DNA from: Rhizobium sp. LC145
Lineage (GTDB): Bacteria > Pseudomonadota > Alphaproteobacteria > Rhizobiales > Rhizobiaceae
Direction of reading: 5' to 3'
DNA: 64,000 nt
Assembly (NCBI RefSeq): GCF_001005825.1
Contig: NZ_LBHV01000002.1
Coordinates: forward strand, 726,827 to 790,826
Below the pieces are notes generated by a model, which saw only the letters and a program-made list of their open reading frames with translations, did no database searches and was not told where the DNA came from. Below are positions 8,463 through 17,560 of the stretch, piece by piece. How positions within the stretch are numbered: the first letter of the stretch is position 1; every line of letters starts with the position of its first letter. The translations under genes and the position numbers were made by a program.

Positions 8463-9739
8463 CGATCGCGATCTTCACCGGAACGCTGCTCCTCGCAATC
8501 GCCGTCGGTGCGCCCATCGCGTACGCCCTTATCATCACAGGCGCGGCACTGATGTGGCAGCAGGGGCTGTTTGACGGCCAGATCCTGGCGCAGAACATCC
8601 TGAATTCCGTCGACAGTTTCGCGATGATTGCCGTCCCGCTATTCATATTCGCGGGAGAGGTCATGAATACCGGCGGCCTTTCTCGCCGCATCATCGCCCT
8701 GGCCCGAGCCCTCGTCGGCCATAGGCGAGGCGGATTAGGCTATGTGGCGATCTTCGCGGGCGTGTTGCTCTCGAGTCTGTCAGGCAGCGCGCTCGCCGAT
8801 GCTGCGTCTCTCTCAGCTCTCCTTCTGCCGATGATGGTTGCGGCCGGGCACGACAAGGCGCGCGCCGGTGGTCTCATTGCCTCATCCTCCATAATCGGGC
8901 CGATCATCCCCCCAAGCATCGGGTTCATTGTATTTGGTGTTGCCACGAACCTGTCCATCAGCAAATTGTTCCTGGCCGGAATTGCCCCAGGCCTGATGAT
9001 CGCCGCGGCGCTCGCCGTGACATGGTTTTTCGTGGCCAGACGAGAGGATGTGGAGGCAGCGCCGAAAGCGACCGCAGCCGAGCGTCTTTCGGCATTCGTC
9101 GACAGCCTGTGGGCCCTTATGCTGCCGATCATCATCGTCGTGGGGCTCCGTTTCGGTATTGTCACACCGACCGAAGCCGCGGCCCTGGCGGCTGCCTATT
9201 CGTTGTTCGTAGCGCTGTTTGTCTACCGCGAACTCAAGATCTCGGATCTTCCTGACCTTGCGCTGCGCGCCGGTAAAGTAGCGGCGGGCGTGATGTTTCT
9301 GGTAGGGGCCGCAGCCATACCGGCCTGGATGATCACCATCGCCGACATTCCTGGCCAGATCGTCGATATGATCGGTCCATTCATGGACTATCCCAGATTA
9401 CTCGTCTTCGTTCTCATGCTTGTCATCATCGTCGTGGGCACGGCGATGGACCTTACGCCGACGATTCTACTTCTCGGGCCGATCCTTGTGCCGGTTGTCG
9501 CTCAAGCGGGTGTGGATCCGATCTACTTCGGCGTCCTGTTCATGATCAACGGTGCAATCGGGCTCATTACGCCGCCCGTGGGAACCGTGCTGAACGTGGT
9601 CTGCTCGATCGGCGGTATGAAGTACGAGTCGTTGCTCAAGGGTACGTTGCCGTTCTTCCTGGCGCAGCTGCTGGTGCTTTTCCTCCTGGTTCTGTTTCCG
9701 GAACTCGTCACGGAGCCAGCGCGCTGGATCGCGCACTGA
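8459..9739 (+). CDS. TRAP transporter large permease (DctM type)
   Basis: The protein has 426 residues, the normal DctM length, with about 12 membrane segments. The family blocks are present: MIAVPLFIFAGEVMNTGGLS, the glycine/serine-rich SSLSGSALADAASLS, and IIGPIIPPSIGFIVFGV. These correspond to the sodium and substrate gate of the ion-transporter fold. It forms the translocation channel with DctQ. It is translationally coupled to dctQ through the 4-base overlap and is followed 45 bases later by the binding-protein gene. Confidence 0.93.
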   Translation: MTIAIFTGTLLLAIAVGAPIAYALIITGAALMWQQGLFDGQILAQNILNSVDSFAMIAVPLFIFAGEVMNTGGLSRRIIALARALVGHRRGGLGYVAIFAGVLLSSLSGSALADAASLSALLLPMMVAAGHDKARAGGLIASSSIIGPIIPPSIGFIVFGVATNLSISKLFLAGIAPGLMIAAALAVTWFFVARREDVEAAPKATAAERLSAFVDSLWALMLPIIIVVGLRFGIVTPTEAAALAAAYSLFVALFVYRELKISDLPDLALRAGKVAAGVMFLVGAAAIPAWMITIADIPGQIVDMIGPFMDYPRLLVFVLMLVIIVVGTAMDLTPTILLLGPILVPVVAQAGVDPIYFGVLFMINGAIGLITPPVGTVLNVVCSIGGMKYESLLKGTLPFFLAQLLVLFLLVLFPELVTEPARWIAH

Positions 9740-9784
9740 CCAAGCCACGAAACCTTCAATCTCAACCAACAAAAGGGGAGTAAA

Positions 9785-10783
9785 ATGAAACGATTTGTTG
9801 GAATGGCCATCGCCTTTGCGTTGCTGGTCGGCGGCGCCGAGGCACAGGAGTACCAAACTCGCACGATCAAGTTTGCGGCGACCGGGCAGGAAGGCACGCC
9901 TCCGGTCATGGGGATGCATATCTTCGCCGAGAAGCTCGCCGAACGCAGCGGCGGCAAGCTCAAAGCGCGCGTCTTTTCGAACGGCGTATTGGGAGGTGAC
10001 GTGCAGGTGCTCTCGGCACTCCAGGGTGGCGTCGTGGAGATGATGGTCTGGAATGCCGGTAACATGATCGCCCAGGAGAAGGATTTCGGGATCTTCGATC
10101 TACCCTTCATCTATCAGGACGTGGACGTCATGGATCGCCTGCTCGACGGAGATTTGGGTAAGCAGCTGATCGACAAGCTGCCCGCCCACGGCGTCGTTGG
10201 TCTCGCCTTCTGGGAGCAAGGCTTCCGTCTTCTGTCGAACAACCGGCATGAAGTGCATGATCTCTCCGACATATCCGGCCTGAAGATTCGGGTGCAGCAG
10301 AATCCATTGCTGGCGGACATGTGGGCGGCTCTCGGGGCGAACCCGACGCCACTGGCAATCACCGAGCTCTACACTGCGCTCGAGACCGGAGCTGTTGACG
10401 GCCAGGAGACCACCGCACCCTTCATGCTCGGTTCGAAGTATTATGAGGTGCAGAAATATATCACTGTTACTCGCCACAACTACAACCCTCAGATCGTGCT
10501 GATCGGGAAGCCGTTCTGGGATCAGCTTAACGACGACGAAAAGGCGCTGATCATCGACGTTGCACGAGAGACCGCCGTTGAACAGCGCAAGATCTCGCGC
10601 GATGCGCAGACCACGGCACTCGACAAGATACGCGCTGCCGGCAACGTCGTGACCGAGCCTGACCCGACCGCCCTGGCCGAGATGCAGAAGGCGGTTAAGC
10701 CCGTCATCGAGAAATACGCCAAAACCTTCGATCCGCAGCTCACCAAGACTGTATTCGAGGCAGTTGGCTTCTCCCTTAACTGA
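9785..10783 (+). CDS. TRAP transporter solute-binding protein (DctP type)
   Basis: This periplasmic protein has 332 residues with a signal peptide (MKRFVGMAIAFALLVGGAEA, cleavage near residue 21). LSDISGLKIRVQQNPL carries the invariant arginine that salt-bridges the ligand carboxylate in DctP proteins. LGANPTPLAITELYTALETG and VDGQETT are also standard. The ligand is therefore almost surely an organic or sugar acid. Downstream enzymes (amidase, two aldolase-like proteins, and a dehydratase/dehydrogenase pair in the next operon) suggest an aldaric acid or its amide. Confidence 0.93.
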   Translation: MKRFVGMAIAFALLVGGAEAQEYQTRTIKFAATGQEGTPPVMGMHIFAEKLAERSGGKLKARVFSNGVLGGDVQVLSALQGGVVEMMVWNAGNMIAQEKDFGIFDLPFIYQDVDVMDRLLDGDLGKQLIDKLPAHGVVGLAFWEQGFRLLSNNRHEVHDLSDISGLKIRVQQNPLLADMWAALGANPTPLAITELYTALETGAVDGQETTAPFMLGSKYYEVQKYITVTRHNYNPQIVLIGKPFWDQLNDDEKALIIDVARETAVEQRKISRDAQTTALDKIRAAGNVVTEPDPTALAEMQKAVKPVIEKYAKTFDPQLTKTVFEAVGFSLN

Positions 10784-10790
10784 AAGACCA

Positions 10791-10818
10791 AGCCGCACAC
10801 GGCGTGCCGTGTGCGGCT
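10791..10818 (+). other. Strong intra-operon stem-loop after the binding-protein gene
   Basis: AGCCGCACACGG-CGTG-CCGTGTGCGGCT is a perfect 12-bp stem with a 4-base loop, 8 bases after the dctP stop. No T-run follows, so it is not a typical intrinsic terminator. Such hairpins after binding-protein genes commonly protect the upstream mRNA from 3' exonucleases and raise its level over downstream genes. That role is inferred here. Confidence 0.6.
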
Positions 10819-10839
10819 CCAACCTGACCGGATTTGCTC

Positions 10840-11670
10840 ATGAAGATTTCCTTTGCCCAATTTCCACCGATCCATGGCGATACCGTCGCCACAACGCGCC
10901 TTGTTGCGCAGAAGGTCCGCGAGGCGGCAGCGGACGGCGCACAGCTTATTGCGTTTCCCGAATGCTTCCTGACCGGCGGCTCTTTCGATGATCGCCAAAG
11001 CCTGCTTGACGCGGCCATCAATATCGAGCGCGGCGATCTGGAGCCGATCCTGGCCGCAGCACGTGAGACAGGAATATTGGTCGTGGTGGGTTTCTATCAG
11101 GCCAAAGGCGACCAGGCGCTCAATACGGCGGCTGTCATCGGCCCTGAAGGCATAATTGGATTGCATCATAAAATGCACCTGCCTTTCATGATCGGCGACC
11201 GGTTCGCGGAAATTCCCGAAGTCGAAGGGCCCTCGGTATTCGATACGCCCATCGGACGGATCGGCGTCGCCATTTGTTACGAAATCCGGTTTCCGGAGGT
11301 TGCGCGGACACTGGCGCTGGAAGGTGCCGATCTTATCGTACTTCCGGCAGCCTGGCCTGAAGCGGCGCGCATCTTGCCAGATCTGTTCACGACAGTGAGG
11401 GCTGCCGAGAACTTCGTGTTCCTGTTGGCGGTGAACCGCAATGACGTAGACGAGGGGATGGCCTTCATGGGATCCAGCCATGTCATTTCGCCCGATGGTC
11501 GCGAAATCATCAATGCAGGCATGGAGGATGGCATCTTCTCGGTCGATATAGATATCGAGAGTGCCCGCGTTAAGTCGATCATCCGAGAGCCCGGCGTTTA
11601 CGAGGTCCACCCTTTCCGAGACAGGAGGCCGCAGGACTACCGGATCTGCGCGATGCCCAGTGCGGTCTGA
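10840..11670 (+). CDS. Carbon-nitrogen hydrolase (nitrilase superfamily amidase)
   Basis: This 276-residue protein starts at ATG 10840 (MKISFAQFPPIHGD). The catalytic triad of the superfamily is visible: Glu in IAFPECFLTGG, Lys in HHKMHLPF and Cys in VAICYEIRFPE. The family hydrolyses amides, nitriles or carbamoyl groups in the cytosol, releasing ammonia. Its place between a TRAP transporter and two aldolase-like genes suggests it deamidates the imported acid or an intermediate. It ends 4 bases before the next ATG, so it is co-transcribed. The exact substrate cannot be read from sequence. Confidence 0.88.
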   Translation: MKISFAQFPPIHGDTVATTRLVAQKVREAAADGAQLIAFPECFLTGGSFDDRQSLLDAAINIERGDLEPILAAARETGILVVVGFYQAKGDQALNTAAVIGPEGIIGLHHKMHLPFMIGDRFAEIPEVEGPSVFDTPIGRIGVAICYEIRFPEVARTLALEGADLIVLPAAWPEAARILPDLFTTVRAAENFVFLLAVNRNDVDEGMAFMGSSHVISPDGREIINAGMEDGIFSVDIDIESARVKSIIREPGVYEVHPFRDRRPQDYRICAMPSAV

Positions 11671-11674
11671 TGCA

Positions 11675-12478
11675 ATGTTCGACAACTCGGCCTTGAAACA
11701 GAAACTCCAGGCAAACGAAGTCGTTTTTGGAATTAACGTCTATTCCGGGGCGCCCGCTGCGGTCGAAATCGCGGGACGGATGGGGCTTGATTTCGTATTC
11801 ATCGATGCCGAGCATACGGTGCTGGGCCTCGATTTGCCCATGGAGCGCATGGTCCTCGCGGCACGGCTTGCAAACATCTCTCCCCTGGTCCGCGTGCCCG
11901 ACAGCGGTGCGGTGGGATTGCGCAAGGCGCTCGAACTTGGGGCGGCAGGTGTCATCGTTCCCCAGGTCCATACTGCAGAGCAAATGCGGGCAATCATTGC
12001 CGCGACCAAATTTCCCCCGCTCGGACGGCGCGGTGGGGATAGTTCCGTCCGTTCCGCCGGCTATGGAGGACCCGGTTTTAACTGGTCCTCCTATACCGAG
12101 CAGGCGAACCGCGAAACGCTGATCATTCCGATGGCCGAAAGCTTCGAATTCTTCGAGGAGATCGAGGACATACTCGATGTTCCGGGGATCGATGCGGTCC
12201 ATTTCGGTCCAGCGGATTATGCCCTCTCCCGCGGAATCGAAGTGGACTACGCGATGAACCATCCGCAGGTGCGGGCGGCAATGCGTGAGCTCGTTGCCAA
12301 ATGCCGTTCACGCGGAATCAAAGTGATGCTGCCCTGCTTTCCAGCCGAGAGCGCCAAGGCACAGGAACTGATTTCCGAAGGCGGAGACATGCTTCTTCTC
12401 GGCAATGATCTGGGCTTTCTGCATCAAGGTTGCGAACACGCGGCTAACATCGCCCTCAATACGCGGAGGCAAGCATGA
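11675..12478 (+). CDS. HpcH/HpaI family aldolase
   Basis: This 267-residue class II (metal-dependent) pyruvate/oxaloacetate aldolase starts at ATG 11675, four bases after the previous stop; an in-frame start at 11561 would overlap the amidase gene widely and is not needed. Family motifs are FVFIDAEHT, GVIVPQVHT, LIIPMAES (metal Glu) and VHFGPADYALS (metal Asp). Relatives include 5-keto-4-deoxyglucarate aldolase GarL and 4-hydroxy-2-oxoheptanedioate aldolase. With the diacid enzymes nearby, cleavage of a 2-oxo-4-hydroxy diacid is the best guess. It overlaps the next gene by 4 bases. Confidence 0.9.
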   Translation: MFDNSALKQKLQANEVVFGINVYSGAPAAVEIAGRMGLDFVFIDAEHTVLGLDLPMERMVLAARLANISPLVRVPDSGAVGLRKALELGAAGVIVPQVHTAEQMRAIIAATKFPPLGRRGGDSSVRSAGYGGPGFNWSSYTEQANRETLIIPMAESFEFFEEIEDILDVPGIDAVHFGPADYALSRGIEVDYAMNHPQVRAAMRELVAKCRSRGIKVMLPCFPAESAKAQELISEGGDMLLLGNDLGFLHQGCEHAANIALNTRRQA

Positions 12479-13164
12479 TGATTTTGCATCCGCGCGCAGC
12501 AGTGTCCGATGACGCCGACCTGTTCAACAGACTAGCGCAGGTGCAGCCTGCTTCTCTCGGTCATTATCTTGCTTCCGGTTCCATATCATCGGGAATCCGT
12601 GCGCTCGTACCCGTGCAGCGTATGGTCGGACGCGCCTTGACGGTCAAGCAACCACTCCCGGATGGCGTGCCGGTTCATCTCGCGCTCGATGAGCTTCGTG
12701 AGGGTGATATCCTCGTCATCGATCGACAGGGCGATCATCAGGTCGCATGTGTCGGTGAGATGGTCGCACGTGCCGCGTTTCACGCCGGGGCGGCAGGCAT
12801 CGTGGTGGATGGGGTCGTCACGGATATTGAGGAACTCGCGACGATTGGGTTGCCGATCTATGCTCGAGGCACGAGCGTGATCACGACGCGAGCACTTGGC
12901 CTGCCCGGCGCAGAACTATTTGGAACTATCTCGCTCGGAGGGGTCGCCATTTCGACCGGCGACATTCTTTTCGGAGACATGAATGGTGTTCTTCGGCTCG
13001 ACGTCTCCGGCGTCGACATCCAAAACTTGATCGAACTCGCATTAGCCGATGAACGGAGGGAGGTGGAATGGCGACAAAGGTTGGCTTCCGGCGAATCCCT
13101 GGCTGAATTGAACGGAGCCCGGCAACGTGCAGCGAGTGTACGCTCTGTAGCGGACACGCCTTGA
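12475..13164 (+). CDS. RraA-like protein (oxaloacetate decarboxylase / 4-hydroxy-2-oxoacid aldolase family)
   Basis: The protein has 229 residues. GRALTVKQPLPDG, GDILVIDRQGDHQVACVGE and AAGIVVDGVVTDIEEL match the RraA/MenG-like fold, where the GxxG...A..(G)..G loop and an Arg/Asp pair bind pyruvate and metal. Bacterial members outside RNase E regulation act as 4-hydroxy-4-methyl-2-oxoglutarate or 4-carboxy-4-hydroxy-2-oxoadipate aldolases, or as oxaloacetate decarboxylases. The start overlaps the aldolase stop. Two different aldolase-type genes in one operon suggest successive C-C cleavage or decarboxylation steps. Confidence 0.85.
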   Translation: MMILHPRAAVSDDADLFNRLAQVQPASLGHYLASGSISSGIRALVPVQRMVGRALTVKQPLPDGVPVHLALDELREGDILVIDRQGDHQVACVGEMVARAAFHAGAAGIVVDGVVTDIEELATIGLPIYARGTSVITTRALGLPGAELFGTISLGGVAISTGDILFGDMNGVLRLDVSGVDIQNLIELALADERREVEWRQRLASGESLAELNGARQRAASVRSVADTP

Positions 13165-13385
13165 TATGGAATCTGCCGCAAGGTTAAGGTCGCTCGGGTC
13201 CGCACTATCCAGACCCTCGAGGTGAGCACCAGCAGTCAGCGACTGGCAGAGCCGGCTTGACATCCTGTCCACGATACCGCTCTACGTATCATCATAACTT
13301 TCCGAACCTCAAAAGTCGCGAGTATAGCTCATATCGTGTGTCATCGAGGTAGGAGAGAGGTGGTAAATAAGAACGGTCACCGAGC

Positions 13386-14120
13386 ATGGAAAGAATATCA
13401 GGCGACAACATTCGTCGGCGTTACGGGACGCTAACACGTCATGTCCACGACACGCTCAAAGAGGGCATACTCGGCGGCAATCCGGCGCCTGGCGAGAAAC
13501 TGCCAAGTGAAGCCCAGTTGATCGAGCGTTTCAGTGTGAGCCGGACTGTCATCCGCGAGGCTATTGCCCATCTGCGTGAGGAAGGCCTGGTCGATCCGCG
13601 CCGAGGAGCCGGCGTGTTTGTAGTAGAACCAGCCGCTGCGATTGATCCGGTGTCGGGCGGAATAGACGCTAGTCGGATTTCCTCGGTTGTCGAAGGTTTG
13701 GAGCTCCGTACGGCGATTGAGGTGGAAGCAGCTTATCTCGCCGCAGCGCGGTGCTCGCCTCTTCAGGAAGAAGCGATCATCCGCTGCCATCAGGAAATCG
13801 GAAAGCGCATCAGAGAAAGAAAGCCGACCATTGATGCCGACCTCGCTTTCCATCTCGCGATCGCGGAAGCGAGCAACAACCGTCGCTTCATCGAAATACT
13901 GAAATCACTGGGAGCCGAGATGATCCCACGTGCCGCTCTTGAGGGACCGGGCGCCGCCTCTCCTGCTTATCTCGAGCGTCTCCACGAGGAGCATCGCCTG
14001 ATTGTCAAAGCCATCACGGATCGTGATCAGATGGCAGCAAGGGAAGCGATGCGCGCTCATCTCGCAGGAAGTCAACAGCGCTACCGCTCCTATCTGAACG
14101 ACGATACAAACTTATCATAA
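13386..14120 (+). CDS. GntR-family regulator with FCD domain (kdgD operon regulator)
   Basis: This regulator has 244 residues. The winged helix is at about 12-85 (LPSEAQLIERFSVSRTVIREAI). The FCD domain has the three histidine blocks LAFHLAIAEASNN, HEEHRLIVKAITDRD and MRAHLAGSQQRYRSY. It is a close paralogue of the regulator at 6983, with the same C-terminal wording. The gene precedes kdgD by about 70 bases in the same direction and likely represses that pair. It probably responds to a diacid intermediate, which is inference. Confidence 0.9.
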   Translation: MERISGDNIRRRYGTLTRHVHDTLKEGILGGNPAPGEKLPSEAQLIERFSVSRTVIREAIAHLREEGLVDPRRGAGVFVVEPAAAIDPVSGGIDASRISSVVEGLELRTAIEVEAAYLAAARCSPLQEEAIIRCHQEIGKRIRERKPTIDADLAFHLAIAEASNNRRFIEILKSLGAEMIPRAALEGPGAASPAYLERLHEEHRLIVKAITDRDQMAAREAMRAHLAGSQQRYRSYLNDDTNLS

Positions 14121-14128
14121 TAACTCTA

Positions 14129-14156
14129 TTGACATGTATCCTCAAAGAGGCATAAC
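14129..14156 (+). promoter_or_regulatory. Candidate promoter for the kdgD operon
   Basis: A perfect TTGACA at 14129-14134 is followed at 16 bases by CATAAC (14151-14156), a moderate -10. It is placed correctly for transcription of the dehydratase gene starting at 14194. Confidence 0.45.
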
Positions 14157-14166
14157 CGGGCTGTAA

Positions 14167-15099
<933 letters not shown>

Positions 15100-15210
15100 C
15101 GTGGTATAAGCGGCGCGTCGCCTCGGCCAAGATGGGGCGACGCTCTCTGTGAGGGGCAGAGATTGCCTCCCGTCGCATAGGAACCTCCCCACGATAAAGG
15201 AACGGAAACG

Positions 15211-16719
15211 ATGACGTTTGTCCCTCATGGAATGCACCTGATTGCTGGCGAATGGGTCCAAGGCAAAAGCATCTTCCAGTCGGCGCCCGCTCACGGGATG
15301 TCCCACAGTTTCTCGGTCGGATCACCTGCTCATGTCGAGAAGGCCTGTGAGGCCGCAGAAGAAGCGTTTTGGATCTATGGCTATACGTTGCGCGACGAAC
15401 GCGCTGCGTTTCTCGACGCAATCGCCGATGAAATCGAAACGCGCGCTGCCGATATCACTGAAATCTGCACCCAGGAAACCGGCTTGCCTGCCGCTCGGAT
15501 CGAAGGCGAACGCGGACGAACTACCGGCCAGTTGCGGCTCTTCGCCAATCATATCCGCAAGGGCGACTATCTCGATCGTCGCGTTGACGAGGCCCTGCCT
15601 GATCGTAAGCCGGCACCGCGTCCGGAAATCCGCCTGATGCAGCGTCCGATCGGCCCGGTCGCGGTCTTCGGCGCTTCCAATTTTCCCCTTGCCTTCTCCA
15701 CGGCCGGAGGCGACACGGCGGCCGCGCTTGCCGCGGGCTGCCCTGTGGTGGTGAAAGGTCATTCGGCGCATCCGGGAACCGGCGAGATCGTAGCTGAAGC
15801 CATTCATGCCGCCATCGCCAGGACCGGCATGCCAAAGGGGGTGTTCAGCCTCATTCAGGGCGGCGATCGCAAGGTCGGCGAAGCGCTTGTCACCCATCCG
15901 CTCATCAAGGCTGTCGGCTTTACCGGTTCGCTTGGCGGTGGCCGCGCCCTGTTCAATCTTTGTGCACAGCGTCCCGAGCCTATTCCGTTCTTCGGCGAAC
16001 TGGGTTCGGTAAATCCAATGTTCCTGCTGCCGGAAGCCATGAAGGCACGTGCAACGTCGCTCGGTGAGGGCTGGGCCGGATCGCTGACCATGGGAGCAGG
16101 CCAGTTCTGCACCAATCCTGGCATCGCGGTGGTGATTGCCGGTCCGGATGCCGACAGTTTCGTGCGATCCACCCGCAGTGCATTGGAAAAGGTTTCGCCG
16201 CAGGTCATGCTGACCGACGGCATCGCCAAGGCCTATCAGGACGGCAAGACCCGTTTCGACAGCCGCAATTCCGTCAGCCCTATCCTTACGACCGAAAGCA
16301 AGGGACGCGAGGCTTCGCCCAATCTTTACGAGACAACGGGCGAAGCCTTCCTCAGCGACCATACGCTTGGTGAAGAAGTGTTCGGCCCGCTCGGGGTCGT
16401 CGTTCGGGTGAAATCGGTTGACGATATGGTGCATCTGGCAAAGGGTCTTGAGGGGCAGCTCACCGTCACCCTGCATGTGGACAAGGACGATGTCGCCGAT
16501 GCCCGTAAGCTGATGCCGGTTCTGGAACGCAAGGCCGGACGCGTACTGGCCAATGGCTTTCCCACCGGCGTTGAGGTGGTCGATTCGATGGTTCATGGCG
16601 GCCCCTACCCGGCCAGCACCAACTTCGGCGCGACGAGCGTCGGGACCATGTCCATCCGTCGGTTCCTGCGTCCGGTCAGCTATCAGAATATCCCTTCAGA
16701 CCTCCTGCCTGTGGACTGA
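15211..16719 (+). CDS. 2-oxoglutarate semialdehyde (2,5-dioxovalerate) dehydrogenase
   Basis: This is an NADP-type aldehyde dehydrogenase of 502 residues. The catalytic Cys is in MGAGQFCTNPG and the general-base Glu in FFGELGSVNPMF, the wording typical of the KGSADH subgroup. GPVAVFGASNFPLAFS and GFTGSLGGG form the cofactor-binding regions. It oxidises 2,5-dioxopentanoate to 2-oxoglutarate, feeding the citric acid cycle. The neighbouring kdgD supplies that aldehyde. The same activity also serves hydroxyproline and arabinose routes, but the dehydratase makes the diacid route the likeliest. Confidence 0.9.
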   Translation: MTFVPHGMHLIAGEWVQGKSIFQSAPAHGMSHSFSVGSPAHVEKACEAAEEAFWIYGYTLRDERAAFLDAIADEIETRAADITEICTQETGLPAARIEGERGRTTGQLRLFANHIRKGDYLDRRVDEALPDRKPAPRPEIRLMQRPIGPVAVFGASNFPLAFSTAGGDTAAALAAGCPVVVKGHSAHPGTGEIVAEAIHAAIARTGMPKGVFSLIQGGDRKVGEALVTHPLIKAVGFTGSLGGGRALFNLCAQRPEPIPFFGELGSVNPMFLLPEAMKARATSLGEGWAGSLTMGAGQFCTNPGIAVVIAGPDADSFVRSTRSALEKVSPQVMLTDGIAKAYQDGKTRFDSRNSVSPILTTESKGREASPNLYETTGEAFLSDHTLGEEVFGPLGVVVRVKSVDDMVHLAKGLEGQLTVTLHVDKDDVADARKLMPVLERKAGRVLANGFPTGVEVVDSMVHGGPYPASTNFGATSVGTMSIRRFLRPVSYQNIPSDLLPVD

Positions 16720-17560
16720 GAAGGCGCGGCGCGAGATGGCATGGCGAAGCGCCTCGAAGTCTTCGCCATACCGAGTTAGACGGTTGCGAAACTGCGACGT
16801 CCTCGATGAGGATCCGTGCGCCATCGACAGGCGAGACAACTCCGCCTGAAGCCTCCGTCGAAAGATCGCAGGAGACAGGCCGCCCCGCCGCCGCCAGATA
16901 GGCGAACAACGCGCTCCCGTCGCTGTCAGGCCCGAGAAGAGACCCGTGTCGAAGCGGTGATCCTTCGTTTGGTTTGACTATGATCACGTTCAGGCCCATG
17001 GCCGCTGGAAGTTTTCGGACATAGGCGGCGGCGCCGGTCGAGCATTTCACGCACCATATGCTGGCAAGAGGACGCACTGTCTTCATCATCCGCTTCTCCC
17101 TTGGTTGCCGCACGACCGGAAGCTCTAGATCGGCGTTCCCACCGTTGAAATGTTCGGATGCGCTCGCCCGCCACCCGCTCCGGGTTGCGAAGCAAATGTC
17201 TCCGAGCTTCATCGCCACCTTGAACACTACGCCATGGTTGCGGCTGCGACCACAACCGACGAGGAAGCCCATCATGTCCACCCGCAAGCACGGCTGAGTG
17301 GATGCCAGCCTTTAAAAAAAACGCTGTAAAAAATATTTCGTCTTGCGGCATTTTCTTCTAAGTCTCCCAGGCAATAGCACAGCTCGTTATGCCAATTATT
17401 TCTGATAATTATCGCCTTCGACCGATAAAACTCATGAAAGAAAGGCCGCTCCGGGCCTGAATTTTTTTACAGCCCTCCTGCGATGCGATTTTCCTTTCAT
17501 GAAATATTTATTGCAAAGACTGGCCGATGCGCTCTTAATTGAAAAAAAGGAACCATATGA
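16720..17560. other. Long intergenic region without a confident gene
   Basis: This stretch is 841 bases. A 203-codon open frame on the minus strand (16676-17287) has no recognisable domain, an implausible composition and no ribosome site; I do not call it. Bases 17300-17560 are AT-rich, with TTTCATGAAA and TTATTTCTGATAATTAT palindromes, and contain a short GC stem with a T-run. They probably hold the promoter of the gene at 17561. The segment 16930-17290 may be an old gene remnant, but I cannot name it. Confidence 0.5.
17443..17468 (+). terminator. Possible weak intrinsic terminator or attenuator
   Basis: AGGCC-GCTCCG-GGCCT is followed by GAA and seven T. The 5-bp stem is short, but the T-run is intact. 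It lies about 95 bases upstream of the M24-type gene, so it could end leader transcription or terminate an upstream transcript. Confidence 0.35.

Noticed and set aside
11561..12478. Start of the HpcH/HpaI aldolase at 11561
   Set aside because: It would overlap the amidase gene by about 110 bases, and the added residues do not resemble the family; ATG 11675 fits.
16676..17287. A 203-codon minus-strand frame after the semialdehyde dehydrogenase gene
   Set aside because: No family motif, no ribosome site and overlap with the end of a sure gene. I describe the region as non-coding or decayed.
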